DNA from: Nocardia puris
Lineage (GTDB): Bacteria; Actinomycetota; Actinomycetes; Mycobacteriales; Mycobacteriaceae
DNA: 64,000 bases
Direction of reading: 5' to 3'
Assembly (NCBI RefSeq): GCF_003315035.1
Contig: NZ_QNRE01000002.1
Span: 558,001-622,000, forward strand
A model generated the notes under the pieces. The model saw only the letters and a program-made list of their open reading frames with translations. It made no database searches and had not been told where the DNA came from. Below, one piece after another: positions 48,542 through 57,198 of this stretch. A program made the translations under genes and the position numbers. The first letter of the stretch is position 1. Every line of letters begins with the position of its first letter.

Positions 48542-50128
48542 GTGCGCCTGTTCGAGCGGGGGGCCGTCTGTTCCGCGATCCTGGTCGCGGGATTGGTGCT
48601 CGGTGCGTGCACCGCCGAACCGCCGCCGCAGCGGGCGGCCGGGTCCACGGAGATGCCGAATCTGGTGCCGGGTGTCGACATCCCCGCCGGGCAGATCGAC
48701 CGGGCGGTGGAACGTCTGGACGAACTCGCCGAGAGCCTGCTGAGCGAGTCCGGTGTGCCGGGTATGGCGGTGGCGGTGGTGCACGACGGAAATGTGGTGT
48801 ACCGCAAGGGTTTCGGGGTCCGCAACGTCGAGACGCGGGAACCGGTGGGCCCGGAGACGGTATTCCAGTTGGCGTCGGTGTCGAAGTCGCTCGCGGCGAC
48901 GGTGGTGGCGCGGCAGGTGACGGCGGGCACCGTCGCGTGGGATACGCCCGTGCGGGAGCGGTTGCCGTGGTTCGAGCTGGGCGAGCCGTACGTGAGCGAC
49001 CACGTGACCGTCGGCGATCTGTTCTCGCACCGCTCCGGACTGCCCGACCACGCCGGTGACCTGCTCGAAGACCTCGGATTCGACCGGGGTGAAGTGCTGC
49101 GGCGGTTGCGGCTGCTGCCGCTGGACCCGTTCCGGGATTCCTACGCCTACACCAACTTCGGGCTCACCGCCGCCGCCGAGGCGGTCGCGGCGGCGAGCGG
49201 GATGGACTGGGAGGCGCTGTCGGAGCAGACCCTCTACGAACCGCTCGGCATGGCGGCCACCAGTTCGCGCTACGCCGGTTTCCGGTCCCGCGCCAACCGC
49301 GCCGACGGGCACCACCTCGTGGACGGTGCGTACCGGGTGACCGACCCGCCGCGCGACCCTGACGCCCAGACCCCGGCAGGTGGGGTGAGCTCGTCGGTCG
49401 ACGACGTCGCCGCCTGGATGCGGCTCATCCTCGCCGACGGCGCCCTCGACGGACGCGAATTCGTCGCACCGGACGCGCTGCTGCCCGCGGTGACGCCGCA
49501 GGCGGTGTCGCAGCCCGCCCAGCAGCCCGACGCCCGGTCCGGCTTCTACGGATTCGGGTTCAATGTGAGCGATTCCGGGGCGGGACGGGTGATGCTGAGC
49601 CACTCCGGCGGCTTCGACCTCGGCGCCGCGACGGCGTTCGCGCTGATCCCGTCGGTGAACGTCGGCATCGTGACGCTCACCAACGGGCCGCCGATCGGTG
49701 TGCCCGAAACGCTCAACGCCGAGTTCGCCGATCTCGTCCAGTTCGGGGACATCCGCCAGGATTGGCGCGCCCTCTACGAGCAGGCGTTCGCGCCGATGGG
49801 AGCGCCGCTCGGCGACCTGGCGGGCCGGTCTCCACCCACCGATCCCGCGCCGGCGCGACCGCTCGCGGAGTACGCGGGGACGTTCGGCAACGACTACTAC
49901 GGACCGGCCGTGGTCGCCGTCGCCGGTACTGAGCTCACGCTCACGCTCGGGCCGCGGAACATGGAGTTTCCGTTGCGGCACTGGGACGGTGACACTTTCG
50001 TGTTCACCCCGTCCGGTGAGAACGCCACCGCCGGAACGGTCTCGCGGGCGACGTTCGACGGTGACCGGTTGATCCTCGAGTACTACGACGCCGACGGACT
50101 CGGCACGTTCACGCGCGCGCCTGGGTGA
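48542..50128 (+). CDS. Serine hydrolase lipoprotein (class C beta-lactamase family)
   Basis: This 528-residue protein starts at GTG 48542 and has a signal peptide with the lipobox VLGAC (Cys23), so it is probably a cell-surface lipoprotein. The penicillin-binding-protein fold shows SVSK (Ser112, Lys115), YTN (YxN, about residue 200) and HSGG for the third element. A C-terminal DUF3471-like beta domain follows (LAEYAGTFGNDYYGPAVV). Family members are D-amino-peptidases, esterases or beta-lactamases; the exact substrate is unknown. Confidence 0.9.
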   Translation: MRLFERGAVCSAILVAGLVLGACTAEPPPQRAAGSTEMPNLVPGVDIPAGQIDRAVERLDELAESLLSESGVPGMAVAVVHDGNVVYRKGFGVRNVETREPVGPETVFQLASVSKSLAATVVARQVTAGTVAWDTPVRERLPWFELGEPYVSDHVTVGDLFSHRSGLPDHAGDLLEDLGFDRGEVLRRLRLLPLDPFRDSYAYTNFGLTAAAEAVAAASGMDWEALSEQTLYEPLGMAATSSRYAGFRSRANRADGHHLVDGAYRVTDPPRDPDAQTPAGGVSSSVDDVAAWMRLILADGALDGREFVAPDALLPAVTPQAVSQPAQQPDARSGFYGFGFNVSDSGAGRVMLSHSGGFDLGAATAFALIPSVNVGIVTLTNGPPIGVPETLNAEFADLVQFGDIRQDWRALYEQAFAPMGAPLGDLAGRSPPTDPAPARPLAEYAGTFGNDYYGPAVVAVAGTELTLTLGPRNMEFPLRHWDGDTFVFTPSGENATAGTVSRATFDGDRLILEYYDADGLGTFTRAPG

Positions 50129-50290
50129 TCAGGCGCCGTGCCGCCTGCGGCGCGCGTCCTCGGCGATGAGCCGTAGGCAGGTCTCGTGTTCGGTCTCCCC
50201 CGGATACTTCTCGTGGCGCAGTCGCAGCATCGCCTGCGCCACATCGATGCCCAGCACGCTCGACAGCCGCACGGCATCGACTTTCGCCAT
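50129..50290 (-). CDS. Small hypothetical protein (53 aa)
   Basis: ATG 50290 is preceded by GGAGGAATTGAG, an excellent SD with 6-nt spacing, which decides the start over an open frame going further upstream. The product MAKVDAVRLSSVLGIDVAQA... is mostly helical and ends in an RRRR patch. I do not recognise it. It is convergent with the serine-hydrolase gene, whose end lies 1 nt from its stop. Confidence 0.6.
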   Translation of the reverse strand: MAKVDAVRLSSVLGIDVAQAMLRLRHEKYPGETEHETCLRLIAEDARRRRHGA

Positions 50291-50534
50291 CTCAATTCCT
50301 CCGTTGTATTCCGGGTTACCGCGGTGATCCGACCTTGACGTACCCGAACGATAGGCGGCCGAACCCTCGCAGATACTGCCCGTTGCCGAACCGCGACCTG
50401 CGCCCGCCCCCGCGAAACGCCCCCGCACGACCGATTCCCGCACACACACCTACGTGCCTGACCAGGTGGTAAGGAAGGTCACCACCCGAGCCGCTCCCCC
50501 TTTGCTAGCCTCGGAGTCAAGGCCCCTGACGGGC

Positions 50535-50577
50535 CTCCGGACGAGGGATCAGTACCCGGACAGCGACAAGACTGGCC
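50535..50577 (+). promoter_or_regulatory. Guanidine-III (ykkC-III) riboswitch
   Basis: The conserved blocks of the ykkC-III aptamer appear in order: CCGGACGAGG (50537-50546), GTACCCGGACAG (50552-50563) and GACAAGAC (50565-50572), with a short stem TCAGT/ACTGG between the variable parts. The 3' end touches the AGGAGG SD (50578-50583) of the first SMR gene, which suggests that guanidine binding controls translation. The location before two small multidrug-resistance genes is the classic context of this class. Confidence 0.93.
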
Positions 50578-50589
50578 AGGAGGTCGGTC

Positions 50590-50904
50590 ATGGCGTGGAT
50601 CGTGCTGCTCGTCGCGGGTGTGCTGGAGGCCGTGTGGGCCACCGCGCTCGCCGAATCCCGCGGGTTCCGCCGCATCGTTCCCACCGTCGTTTTCGCCGTC
50701 GCGCTGGCCGCGAGTTTGGGCGGTCTGGCGTATGCGATGCGCAGCCTGCCCACCGGCACCGCGTATGCGGTGTGGGTCGGCGTGGGTGCGGTGCTGACCG
50801 CGCTGTGGGCGGTGGTGACCGGCAAGGAACGCATGAACGTCGCCCGTGCGGTGCTGCTGGCCGGGTTGGTCGGCTGCGTCGCGGGCCTGAAGGTGGTGAG
50901 CTGA
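50590..50904 (+). CDS. SMR-family guanidinium exporter subunit 1
   Basis: This 104-residue protein has four membrane helices. The first, VLLVAGVLEAVWATAL, carries the essential Glu of SMR transporters (Glu13). WATALAESRGFRR and PTGTAYAVWVGVGAVLTALWAV are typical of the Gdx/SugE-type guanidinium:proton exchangers. The AGGAGG ahead of ATG 50590 abuts the guanidine-III riboswitch, so expression should rise with guanidine. A second SMR gene starts 1 nt after its stop; paired SMR genes often make heterodimers. Confidence 0.93.
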   Translation: MAWIVLLVAGVLEAVWATALAESRGFRRIVPTVVFAVALAASLGGLAYAMRSLPTGTAYAVWVGVGAVLTALWAVVTGKERMNVARAVLLAGLVGCVAGLKVVS

Positions 50905-50905
50905 C

Positions 50906-51286
50906 ATGGGTTGGCCGATTCTGGTTCTCAGTGCGGTGTTCGAGGCGGTCTGGGCGACCGCGCTCGGCGAATCGCACGGATTCACCCGCCCGGTGCCCAC
51001 CGTGGTGTTCGCGGTCGCGTTGGCGCTCAGCATGATCGGGCTCGCCGTCGCCACCCGCCGCATCCCGATCGGCGTCGCGTACGCGGTGTGGATCGGGATC
51101 GGCGCGGCGCTCACCGTCGGGTTCGCGATGGTGACCGGTGCGGAGGCCGCGACCGTGGGCAAGGTGACGTTCCTCGTCGGGATCGTCGGGTGTGTGATCG
51201 GGTTGAAGTTCGCGAAGGCGCCCGCGGGGCACGCTCGTTCCGGGGAAGTCGACCGGAATCTCGCGTCGCCCGTGCGCATGCGGTGA
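50906..51286 (+). CDS. SMR-family guanidinium exporter subunit 2
   Basis: This 126-residue protein has four helices, with VLSAVFEAVWATALGESHGFTR (conserved Glu13) and PIGVAYAVWIGIGAALTVGFAM. It is 22 residues longer than its partner because of a polar C-terminal tail. It begins one nucleotide after the stop of the first SMR gene and is surely co-transcribed and translationally coupled to it, under the same guanidine riboswitch. The pair probably forms an antiparallel heterodimer that exports guanidinium. Confidence 0.92.
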   Translation: MGWPILVLSAVFEAVWATALGESHGFTRPVPTVVFAVALALSMIGLAVATRRIPIGVAYAVWIGIGAALTVGFAMVTGAEAATVGKVTFLVGIVGCVIGLKFAKAPAGHARSGEVDRNLASPVRMR

Positions 51287-51809
51287 TCCGCGTATGCGGT
51301 GACCGACCTGGGGTCCGACGAACTCGCGTCCGCGACGGCGCCACACCGGCGGGCGCACGGGTTGTCCCGCGCAATTCGGCGCGGGTGATCCAGTCGGAGC
51401 GTGTGCTCACGGTCTTCTCCCGTTCGTGGGAGGGGATGATTCGGTGTCGCGGGCCGCGAGAACCACCCGGATGTACACCGCATCCGAGCGACCGGCCGGC
51501 AAAGGGCACCGAGGCGGCGCCGTATACGGCGACCGCCTTCCCTCAACGCGGGAGGGAGACGGTGCCGTGCGCACGGGCGCGCCACTCACTGGGGAAATGC
51601 CGGACGGCGAGGTTTCACTCGCCCAACCTGAACCGGGTCAGAACGGGTTCCGGGACGTGAGGATGGTGCCACTCGGGGCCGCGGCCACTACCGCCATCAT
51701 CAACTCACCTCCACTTCCCTGCCGATCCATCGAAGACGACCCACGGTAACACCCGCCCCAGACCGAGAACCACACCGCTGTGCGCAGCCTCATACGACAC
51801 CATGGAGGG
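51287..51809. other. Gap of 520 bp with no supported gene
   Basis: A plus-strand frame at 51426-51749 is open but has no SD, domain or plausible composition. I see no strong hairpin. The stretch may hold the remains of an older gene. Confidence 0.35.
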
Positions 51810-52613
51810 ATGGGCCGGGTTCGGATAGGCACGTCTGGCTGGGTGTATCCGCGATGGCGCGGCGACTTCTACCCGAAGGGGCTGCGCCAACGCGACGAGC
51901 TCGGCTATCTCGCCGAGCGTCTGGACACCGTCGAGATCAACGCGTCGTTCTATGCGCTCGGCCGGCCCGACACCTACCGCAAGTGGTCGGAGATGACGCC
52001 CGACGGGTTCGTGTTCGCGGTGAAGGGGAGCCGCTTCATCACGCACCGCAAACGGTTGCGCGACAGCGAGACCGCGCTCGCGAACTTTCTCGCGGCGGGC
52101 GTCCTGGCGGTGGACGAACTCGGGCCGATCCTGTGGCAGTTGCCCGCCACCCAGGCGTTCGACGCGGACCGGCTCGACGCGTTCTGCGCGCTGCTGCCAC
52201 GAACCACCGGCGAGGCCGCGCGAATCGCCCGTGGGCACGACGACCGGGTGAAATCGGCGTGGACCGACTGCGCGACCGATCGGCCGATGCGGCACGCGCT
52301 CGAGGCGCGGCACCCGGGGTTCGACGCCCCCGAGGCGGTGCGACTGCTGCGCGAGCACGAGGTGGCATTGGTCGTCGCCGACACCGCGGGCGAGTATCCG
52401 CGGTTCGAGCACGCCACGGCCGGCTTCACCTACGTGCGGCTGCACGGGCACGAGGAGTTGTACCGGGGCGGATACGACGACGCCCGGCTCGACGCGTGGG
52501 CGCGGAAGATTCGCGGGTGGGCGCGGGACGGTGACGTGTACGTGTACTTCGACAACGACGCGGACGGGCGCGCGCCGTTCGATGCGATGGTGCTGCGGGA
52601 CAAAGTGGGGTGA
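51810..52613 (+). CDS. DUF72 (YecE-like) TIM-barrel protein
   Basis: This 267-residue protein has the DUF72 hallmarks: RIGTSGWVYPRWRGDFYPKGL at the N-terminus, VEINASFYALGRPDTYRKW, FVFAVKGSRFITHRKRL, LGPILWQLPAT and FTYVRLHGHEELYRGGY near the end, with DGDVYVYFDNDADGRAPFDA at the C-terminus. The function of the family is unknown. ATG 51810 gives the family start; a GTG further upstream (51780) would add ten unrelated residues. The SD is too close for normal use, so a leaderless message is possible. Its last 14 codons are copied in tandem just after the stop. Confidence 0.88.
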   Translation: MGRVRIGTSGWVYPRWRGDFYPKGLRQRDELGYLAERLDTVEINASFYALGRPDTYRKWSEMTPDGFVFAVKGSRFITHRKRLRDSETALANFLAAGVLAVDELGPILWQLPATQAFDADRLDAFCALLPRTTGEAARIARGHDDRVKSAWTDCATDRPMRHALEARHPGFDAPEAVRLLREHEVALVVADTAGEYPRFEHATAGFTYVRLHGHEELYRGGYDDARLDAWARKIRGWARDGDVYVYFDNDADGRAPFDAMVLRDKVG

Positions 52614-52730
52614 CGACAGCGAATGGCGAGGTGCGCGCGCCGTTCGACGCAATGGCGCTGCGGCACAACGTCGGGTGAGGGCAGCGAGTGCCTGGGTGCG
52701 CGAGCTGCGTTCACGCAGTCGATGCGGGAT
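52569..52730. repeat. 65-bp tandem repeat of the DUF72 3' end
   Basis: The end of the DUF72 gene (from 52569) is repeated with changes at 52634-52698, so RAPFDAMVLRDKVG-stop is followed by RAPFDAMALRHNVG-stop in the same phase. A third, poorer copy can be seen from about 52698 (CGCGAGCTGCGTTCACGCAG). Non-coding duplications after the stop have drifted. Confidence 0.7.
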
Positions 52731-53239
52731 TGCCCGGGATGCCGCTGTGGCTGGACAAGGGATCCGGGGGACGGACGTGGTGATGCCGACCGGTGTTGCA
52801 CGGCGCTCTATCCGCAGAGCTACGGCATCCGGGGATACCGGCGGGACTCGAACCCGCGACTCCGTGTCCGATAACCGATCCGCTCCGGCCCGCCCACACC
52901 CGGATCACTTGCGGGGCCCACGGTAATGCAGGGCGGTGGTCGGCGCACGGGGTTTTCGCAAGGGGGCCAGGGGGTCGCTCCGGCGTGGGGTGCGGTCGTA
53001 GGCGGACCGGTCATCCCGTCGCCGTGGGGTGGTCGTGGACGACCGGCCATCGCGTCACCGTGGGTGCGGTCGTGGACGGACCCTGCCGTCGCATCGCCGC
53101 GGGTGCGGTCGCAAACGGACCGAGCGACGCACGTTGCCGCACGACGGCATCGGGTGCTCGGCGAATCGAGTCGCGAACGAGTCCCTTTCGGTGCGGGAAA
53201 CCGCGAGGGCATCGGGGCCGGGCGGGCACACTGGAGGCC
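52614..53239. other. Gap of 620 bp holding repeats and a T-arm-like remnant
   Basis: No gene is supported. The left third is the tandem repeat of the DUF72 end. Around 52828-52858 lies a tRNA-like 3' half on the minus strand. From 53000 to 53130 a loose repeat of GGACCG(G/T)-type and TCG(T/C)GGACG-type words occurs (for instance GCGGACCGGTCATCCCGTCGC and similar every 45 bp), written here only as a pattern. Confidence 0.4.
52828..52858 (-). other. tRNA 3'-end-like fragment (possible att remnant)
   Basis: On the minus strand GCGGG-TTCGAGT-CCCGC forms a perfect T-arm with a canonical T-loop, followed by CGGTATC as an acceptor-like strand. I find no matching 5' acceptor strand, D-arm or anticodon stem upstream, so this is not a complete tRNA gene. 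Tyrosine recombinases often leave such 3' halves as distal att sites. Confidence 0.4.
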
Positions 53240-53743
53240 GTGTCCGACTCTGGAGCGAATGTTGGTGTGGCCGTGCAGGTAGCGGTGTGCGGACCGCGCG
53301 AGTGCGGACCGGTGGAGGTATCCGACGCGCGCGAGGTCGGACGGTTGCTGGCGAAGGCCGGCGCGACCGTGCTGTGCGGTGGCGGCACCGGGGTGATGGC
53401 GGCCGTCGCGGCGGGCGCGTCGGGGGCGGGCGGACTGGTGATCGGCGTGCGGCCCGACACCGACCGCGCCGCCGCCTGCCCCGGCCTCTCCGCCGTGCTA
53501 TACACGAACATGGGCGAGGCGCGCAACGCGATCCTGGTGCGCTCCGCCGACGCGGTGATCGTGATCGGCGGGTCCTGGGGCACCCTCTCCGAACTCGCCC
53601 TCGCCCACCATCGCGGGGACGTCCCCGTCGTGTCGCTGCGCGGGTGGAGCGTCGTCGACGACGCGGGGCGACCCGTAACCGCGGGACTGGTCGCGAACGA
53701 TCCGGAACACGCCGTGCACCTGGCCCTCGCCGGAATCGGCTGA
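53240..53743 (+). CDS. TIGR00725/LOG-like (SLOG superfamily) protein
   Basis: This 167-residue Rossmann-like protein has VAVCGPREC at the start, then GATVLCGGGTGVMAAVAAGASGAGGLVIGV, the PGGxGT-like loop VIGGSWGTLSELALAHHRG and an NMGEARNAILVRSADAVIV helix-strand. This is the TIGR00725 group of the SLOG/LOG fold, which includes nucleotide-processing and cytokinin-activating (phosphoribohydrolase) relatives. The start is uncertain: GTG 53240 or a later GTG near 53272. It is a single gene. Confidence 0.83.
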   Translation: MSDSGANVGVAVQVAVCGPRECGPVEVSDAREVGRLLAKAGATVLCGGGTGVMAAVAAGASGAGGLVIGVRPDTDRAAACPGLSAVLYTNMGEARNAILVRSADAVIVIGGSWGTLSELALAHHRGDVPVVSLRGWSVVDDAGRPVTAGLVANDPEHAVHLALAGIG

Positions 53744-53969
53744 CTGCCAGCGGGGACACACGCCGGCCGGAACCGAAGTGCTGTGGGACCCGACCGTCTC
53801 GAGGACCGCGCGCCAGCCCTGACCCACTCATGTCCCCGCGCCGGGCCGACTCGTGCAAGCCGAACGGCCCTGGGCTGTTCCGGGCGCGCGGATCCGACAC
53901 CCAGACCGGCGCGGGCGCGTGGCGGGTGTTCAGCCCGCCCACACAGCTCGATGTTTCGCGGAACCTCCC

Positions 53970-56003
53970 CTACCGGAAGCTCGCGCGGGAGAGGTTCCAG
54001 CTCTGCCAGGTGTCTTCGGGCTGGCCGGCGCGGATGCTCTGCTCGATCTCGGTGCGCATCGAGGCCGGGAGGCGGGAGAGGGCGGGGGCCGAGTCGGAGG
54101 TCAGGGTGCCCAGGTAGTGGGTGTCGAGGCGTTTGCCGTCGAGCCAGCGGTCGATATTGCGGTCGGCGACAACGCGTTCGGGGTTCAGGATCGACAGGGC
54201 CAGCAGAGTCGCCAGGGCGGTGCCGACGGCGGCGCGGGGCAGCCAGGCGCGGCGCAACCGCAGGACGGCGGCGAACACCAGCACGTAGACCAGGCCCAGC
54301 CACAGTTCGAACACCTCCACCAGCAGGCGCATCACCGTGAACCCGTAGGCCTGCTGGTAGGTCCACATGCGCCCGAGCGCGGAGGCGACCAGCACCAGCG
54401 ACAGTGCGGTCACGGCACCCAGCAGCCCGCGCAACCAGGTGCGGTCGCGCGCGGAATCCTGGGCGCCCCAGCGCAGGACCGCGAGAATCAGGGCCAGCGC
54501 GAGCATCGTGACGATGGACAGCTGCCAGAAACCGCTGCGCGCGTATTCGGCGTAGGTGAGGTTCGCGGTGCGCTGCACGTAGTCGTCCCCGCCGAACAGG
54601 GCGGCGAACTGGGCGACGACGAACGCCGCGAACAAGGCCGTCAGCGCGCCCACCGGCGGCGCCCACTCCGAGACCCGCAGCGCGCGACGCGACCGCGACG
54701 TTTTCGCCCCGGCCGCCGGGGGCGGTCCGGCGATCAGATACGAGCAGGACAGGCAGCCGAGCACGACGATGCCGCCGACCACCAGCCACCGGAACACCAC
54801 CTCCCCGCCGATCTCCGGGGACAGCCGGTTGAGCAGTGCGCCGAAGGTCGCGTCGGCGCTGCCCAGCAGCGGCGCGAACACGGCGACTACCGCGACGGTC
54901 GCCAACGCCGTCAGCCCCACCCGGCGGGTGCGTGCCGCGCGGGTGCTGCCCTGTCTGCGCACGCCCTCCCACGCCCACGGCCACACCGTCAGAGTCTCGA
55001 GCGGGACGGCGAGCAGGTCATAGACGATGCCGTGCGCCGACCGGCGCGGCACGATGGCCAGCGACCCCGCCAGCGCCGCCCCGATCAGGCACAGGGCGAA
55101 CAACCAGCCCGCCGCCCGGAACGTGCCCACCGCCAGCAATGCCAGCGCCGTCGCCGCCCACCAGACGCGCGGCGAACGCCACCTCTGCCCGCCGGAATCG
55201 CGGGCTCGGGCGGACTTCCGCGCGCGCCGGTCGACTTCGAACACGGCCGCCGTGATCGCGATCCCCGCCAGCAGCCAGCCGATGCCCGGCCGGTCCCACG
55301 GCAGCACGAGCGCACCGACCACCCCCGCCACAAGCGCGCCCGGCAGCGCGACGGCCGGATAGGCGACGCGCCGCCAGCGCGGCACGTAAGTCGGGGCCGG
55401 GAATGGTGCGTCCTTGCGCAACGAGACCTTCCCCGCGGTCGCGACGCCTTCTGCCGCGCCAGGGCCCTTACTGGGCTTGTCCGAGTCCGTCGCGCGGGAT
55501 TCGCCAGCGGGAGACTTCGCGCCGGTCGGTCCGACGACGGTGTTGCCCGCCCCTGTGGAAGCGCCCTTCTCCTCCGCGCTCTCCCCGGATGTGGGTGAAC
55601 TCGCACCCAGCACGGGATCGGCCCCGAGGTTCCCGGCGCCGCCGTGCGAGTTCGCGGAGCCGCCACCCGATCGTCCGGTGGCGCGGGCACTTTCGCCGAC
55701 TCCTTCGCCGGGGGCTTGCGCGCCGCCGTGTGCTTCGTCTGTCCGCGCCGTGTCCTCCACCGCATCGGATGTGCCCGCACCCCTCGAAACGGGCACATCT
55801 TCCGGCGTCTCGGGGCGGGTCGGGTCGCCGGACGGCACCGGCCCCTCGGCGCCTCCGCTGTCCGTCGAAGGCTTCTCGGCGCCAGCCGCCTCCGACGCGC
55901 GGCTCGATTCCCCCGCGTCCGAGCCGCCGTCGGATTGCTCCGGCGTTGCCAGTGCGCGGACCGGTTTGCCGTCGCGCGGGTTTTCCGAGGTCGATGGACC
56001 CAT
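53970..56003 (-). CDS. DUF4153/DUF4173 membrane protein with long low-complexity N-terminus
   Basis: This 677-residue protein starts at ATG 56003 after GGAGGG. Residues 1-200 are a disordered Gly/Ser/Glu/Pro-rich region; about 12 membrane helices follow. The signature FVVAQFAALFGGDDYVQRTANLTYAEYARSGFWQL near residues 470-505 identifies the DUF4153 (DUF4173) family, of unknown function and sometimes near two-component systems. It lies 85 bp downstream of the histidine-kinase gene on the same strand and may belong to that operon. Confidence 0.88.
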   Translation of the reverse strand: MGPSTSENPRDGKPVRALATPEQSDGGSDAGESSRASEAAGAEKPSTDSGGAEGPVPSGDPTRPETPEDVPVSRGAGTSDAVEDTARTDEAHGGAQAPGEGVGESARATGRSGGGSANSHGGAGNLGADPVLGASSPTSGESAEEKGASTGAGNTVVGPTGAKSPAGESRATDSDKPSKGPGAAEGVATAGKVSLRKDAPFPAPTYVPRWRRVAYPAVALPGALVAGVVGALVLPWDRPGIGWLLAGIAITAAVFEVDRRARKSARARDSGGQRWRSPRVWWAATALALLAVGTFRAAGWLFALCLIGAALAGSLAIVPRRSAHGIVYDLLAVPLETLTVWPWAWEGVRRQGSTRAARTRRVGLTALATVAVVAVFAPLLGSADATFGALLNRLSPEIGGEVVFRWLVVGGIVVLGCLSCSYLIAGPPPAAGAKTSRSRRALRVSEWAPPVGALTALFAAFVVAQFAALFGGDDYVQRTANLTYAEYARSGFWQLSIVTMLALALILAVLRWGAQDSARDRTWLRGLLGAVTALSLVLVASALGRMWTYQQAYGFTVMRLLVEVFELWLGLVYVLVFAAVLRLRRAWLPRAAVGTALATLLALSILNPERVVADRNIDRWLDGKRLDTHYLGTLTSDSAPALSRLPASMRTEIEQSIRAGQPEDTWQSWNLSRASFR

Positions 56004-56087
56004 GGTTCCCTCCGGAGGGTGTGCGTGATCGACCGGGCTCCCGAGGTGGGGGCCGGTGGGATGCGGAGTGGTTGCTGTCGGGGAGGT

Positions 56088-57137
56088 TCAGCGGTCCGGG
56101 AGGACCACCCTGATGCGGGAGCCGGGGTCGGCCACGGCGATGGAACCGCCGTGCAGGTCGACGACCCAGCGGGAGATGGCCAGGCCGAGGCCGGTGCCGC
56201 CGCCGTCGGCGCGCCCGCCGCGCGTGAAGCGGTCGAAGACGCGGGCGCGTTCGGCGACCGGGATGCCGGGACCGTCGTCGTGCACCTCGATCACCAGCTC
56301 CGCGGGACGCGCCTCGGCGGTCATCCGCACCTCGCCGCCGGCCGGGCCGTGGCGGGCGGCGTTGTCCAGCAGGTTGATCAGCACCTGATGCAACCGTGCG
56401 CGGTCTGCGAACACGTGCGCGTCGCCGGGACGCACGTCCGTGCGGAACCGCACGCCCCGTCCCAGCGCGGCCGTCATCACCTCGGCCTCGGCGACCACCT
56501 CGTGCAGCAGCGGCGCCACCTCGAACTCCTCGCGGTCCAGCCGCAGCGCGCCCGCCTCGATGCTGGACAGGTCGAGCAGCTCCGACACCAGCCTGCTCAG
56601 CCGTTCGGTCTGCGCGAGCGCGGTGCGCAGCGTGCCGGGGTCGGGCTGGGAGACCCCGTCGACCAGGTTCTCCAGCACCGCGTGCAACGCCGTGACGGGC
56701 GTGCGCAGCTCGTGCGACACGTTGGCGATGAGGTCGCGGCGCTGCCGGTCGGCGGCGGCCAGGTCGGCGGCCATCTGGTTGAACGCCTCCGCCAGCTGGC
56801 CCACCTCGTCGCGGGAGCTGGCCCGCACCCGGCGCGAATAATCGCCCTGGGCCATGCGTTTGGCGGCGGCCGTCATCTCCCGCAGCGGCCTGGTGATGCC
56901 GTGCGCGAGGAACTGCGAGGTCACCAGCGCGATCACGAGCGCGGCCAGGGTGGTGCGCGGCGGCAGCCAGCCGATGCGGAACCCGAAGAACCCGAACGCG
57001 ACCGCCCCCGACGACACCATGAGAATCGCCAGCTTCAGTTTGATCGAGCGCACCGGATCGAGCGGTCGCGGCAACAGTTCGGCGATCCGGTCGGTGACGG
57101 CCGTCAGTCTCGCCTTCCGCGGCGCGAGCTCAGTCAT
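56088..57137 (-). CDS. Two-component sensor histidine kinase
   Basis: This 349-residue kinase has two N-terminal membrane helices (about 35-80) with a very short outside loop, a HAMP domain (about 80-132), the phosphoacceptor helix SHELRTP (His142), and an ATP-binding domain with NLLDNAARHG (N box), DDGPGIP (G1) and GTGLGLAIS (G2). With almost no extracellular part it probably senses the membrane or an intramembrane partner, possibly the DUF4153 protein. ATG 57137. It lies 61 bp after the response-regulator gene. Confidence 0.93.
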   Translation of the reverse strand: MTELAPRKARLTAVTDRIAELLPRPLDPVRSIKLKLAILMVSSGAVAFGFFGFRIGWLPPRTTLAALVIALVTSQFLAHGITRPLREMTAAAKRMAQGDYSRRVRASSRDEVGQLAEAFNQMAADLAAADRQRRDLIANVSHELRTPVTALHAVLENLVDGVSQPDPGTLRTALAQTERLSRLVSELLDLSSIEAGALRLDREEFEVAPLLHEVVAEAEVMTAALGRGVRFRTDVRPGDAHVFADRARLHQVLINLLDNAARHGPAGGEVRMTAEARPAELVIEVHDDGPGIPVAERARVFDRFTRGGRADGGGTGLGLAISRWVVDLHGGSIAVADPGSRIRVVLPDR

Positions 57138-57198
57138 GTCCGCACCTCGCCCGCACTCGGCTCCGGCCCACGCGGCGCGCGCCCGCCCATGATTTCGC

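Noticed and set aside
51426..51749. Possible 107-residue gene
   Set aside because: No SD, no domain and a Gly/Arg/Thr mixture typical of unconstrained frames.
52830..52920. A complete tRNA gene on the minus strand
   Set aside because: The T-arm is perfect, but no pairing acceptor, D or anticodon stem can be found at normal distances.
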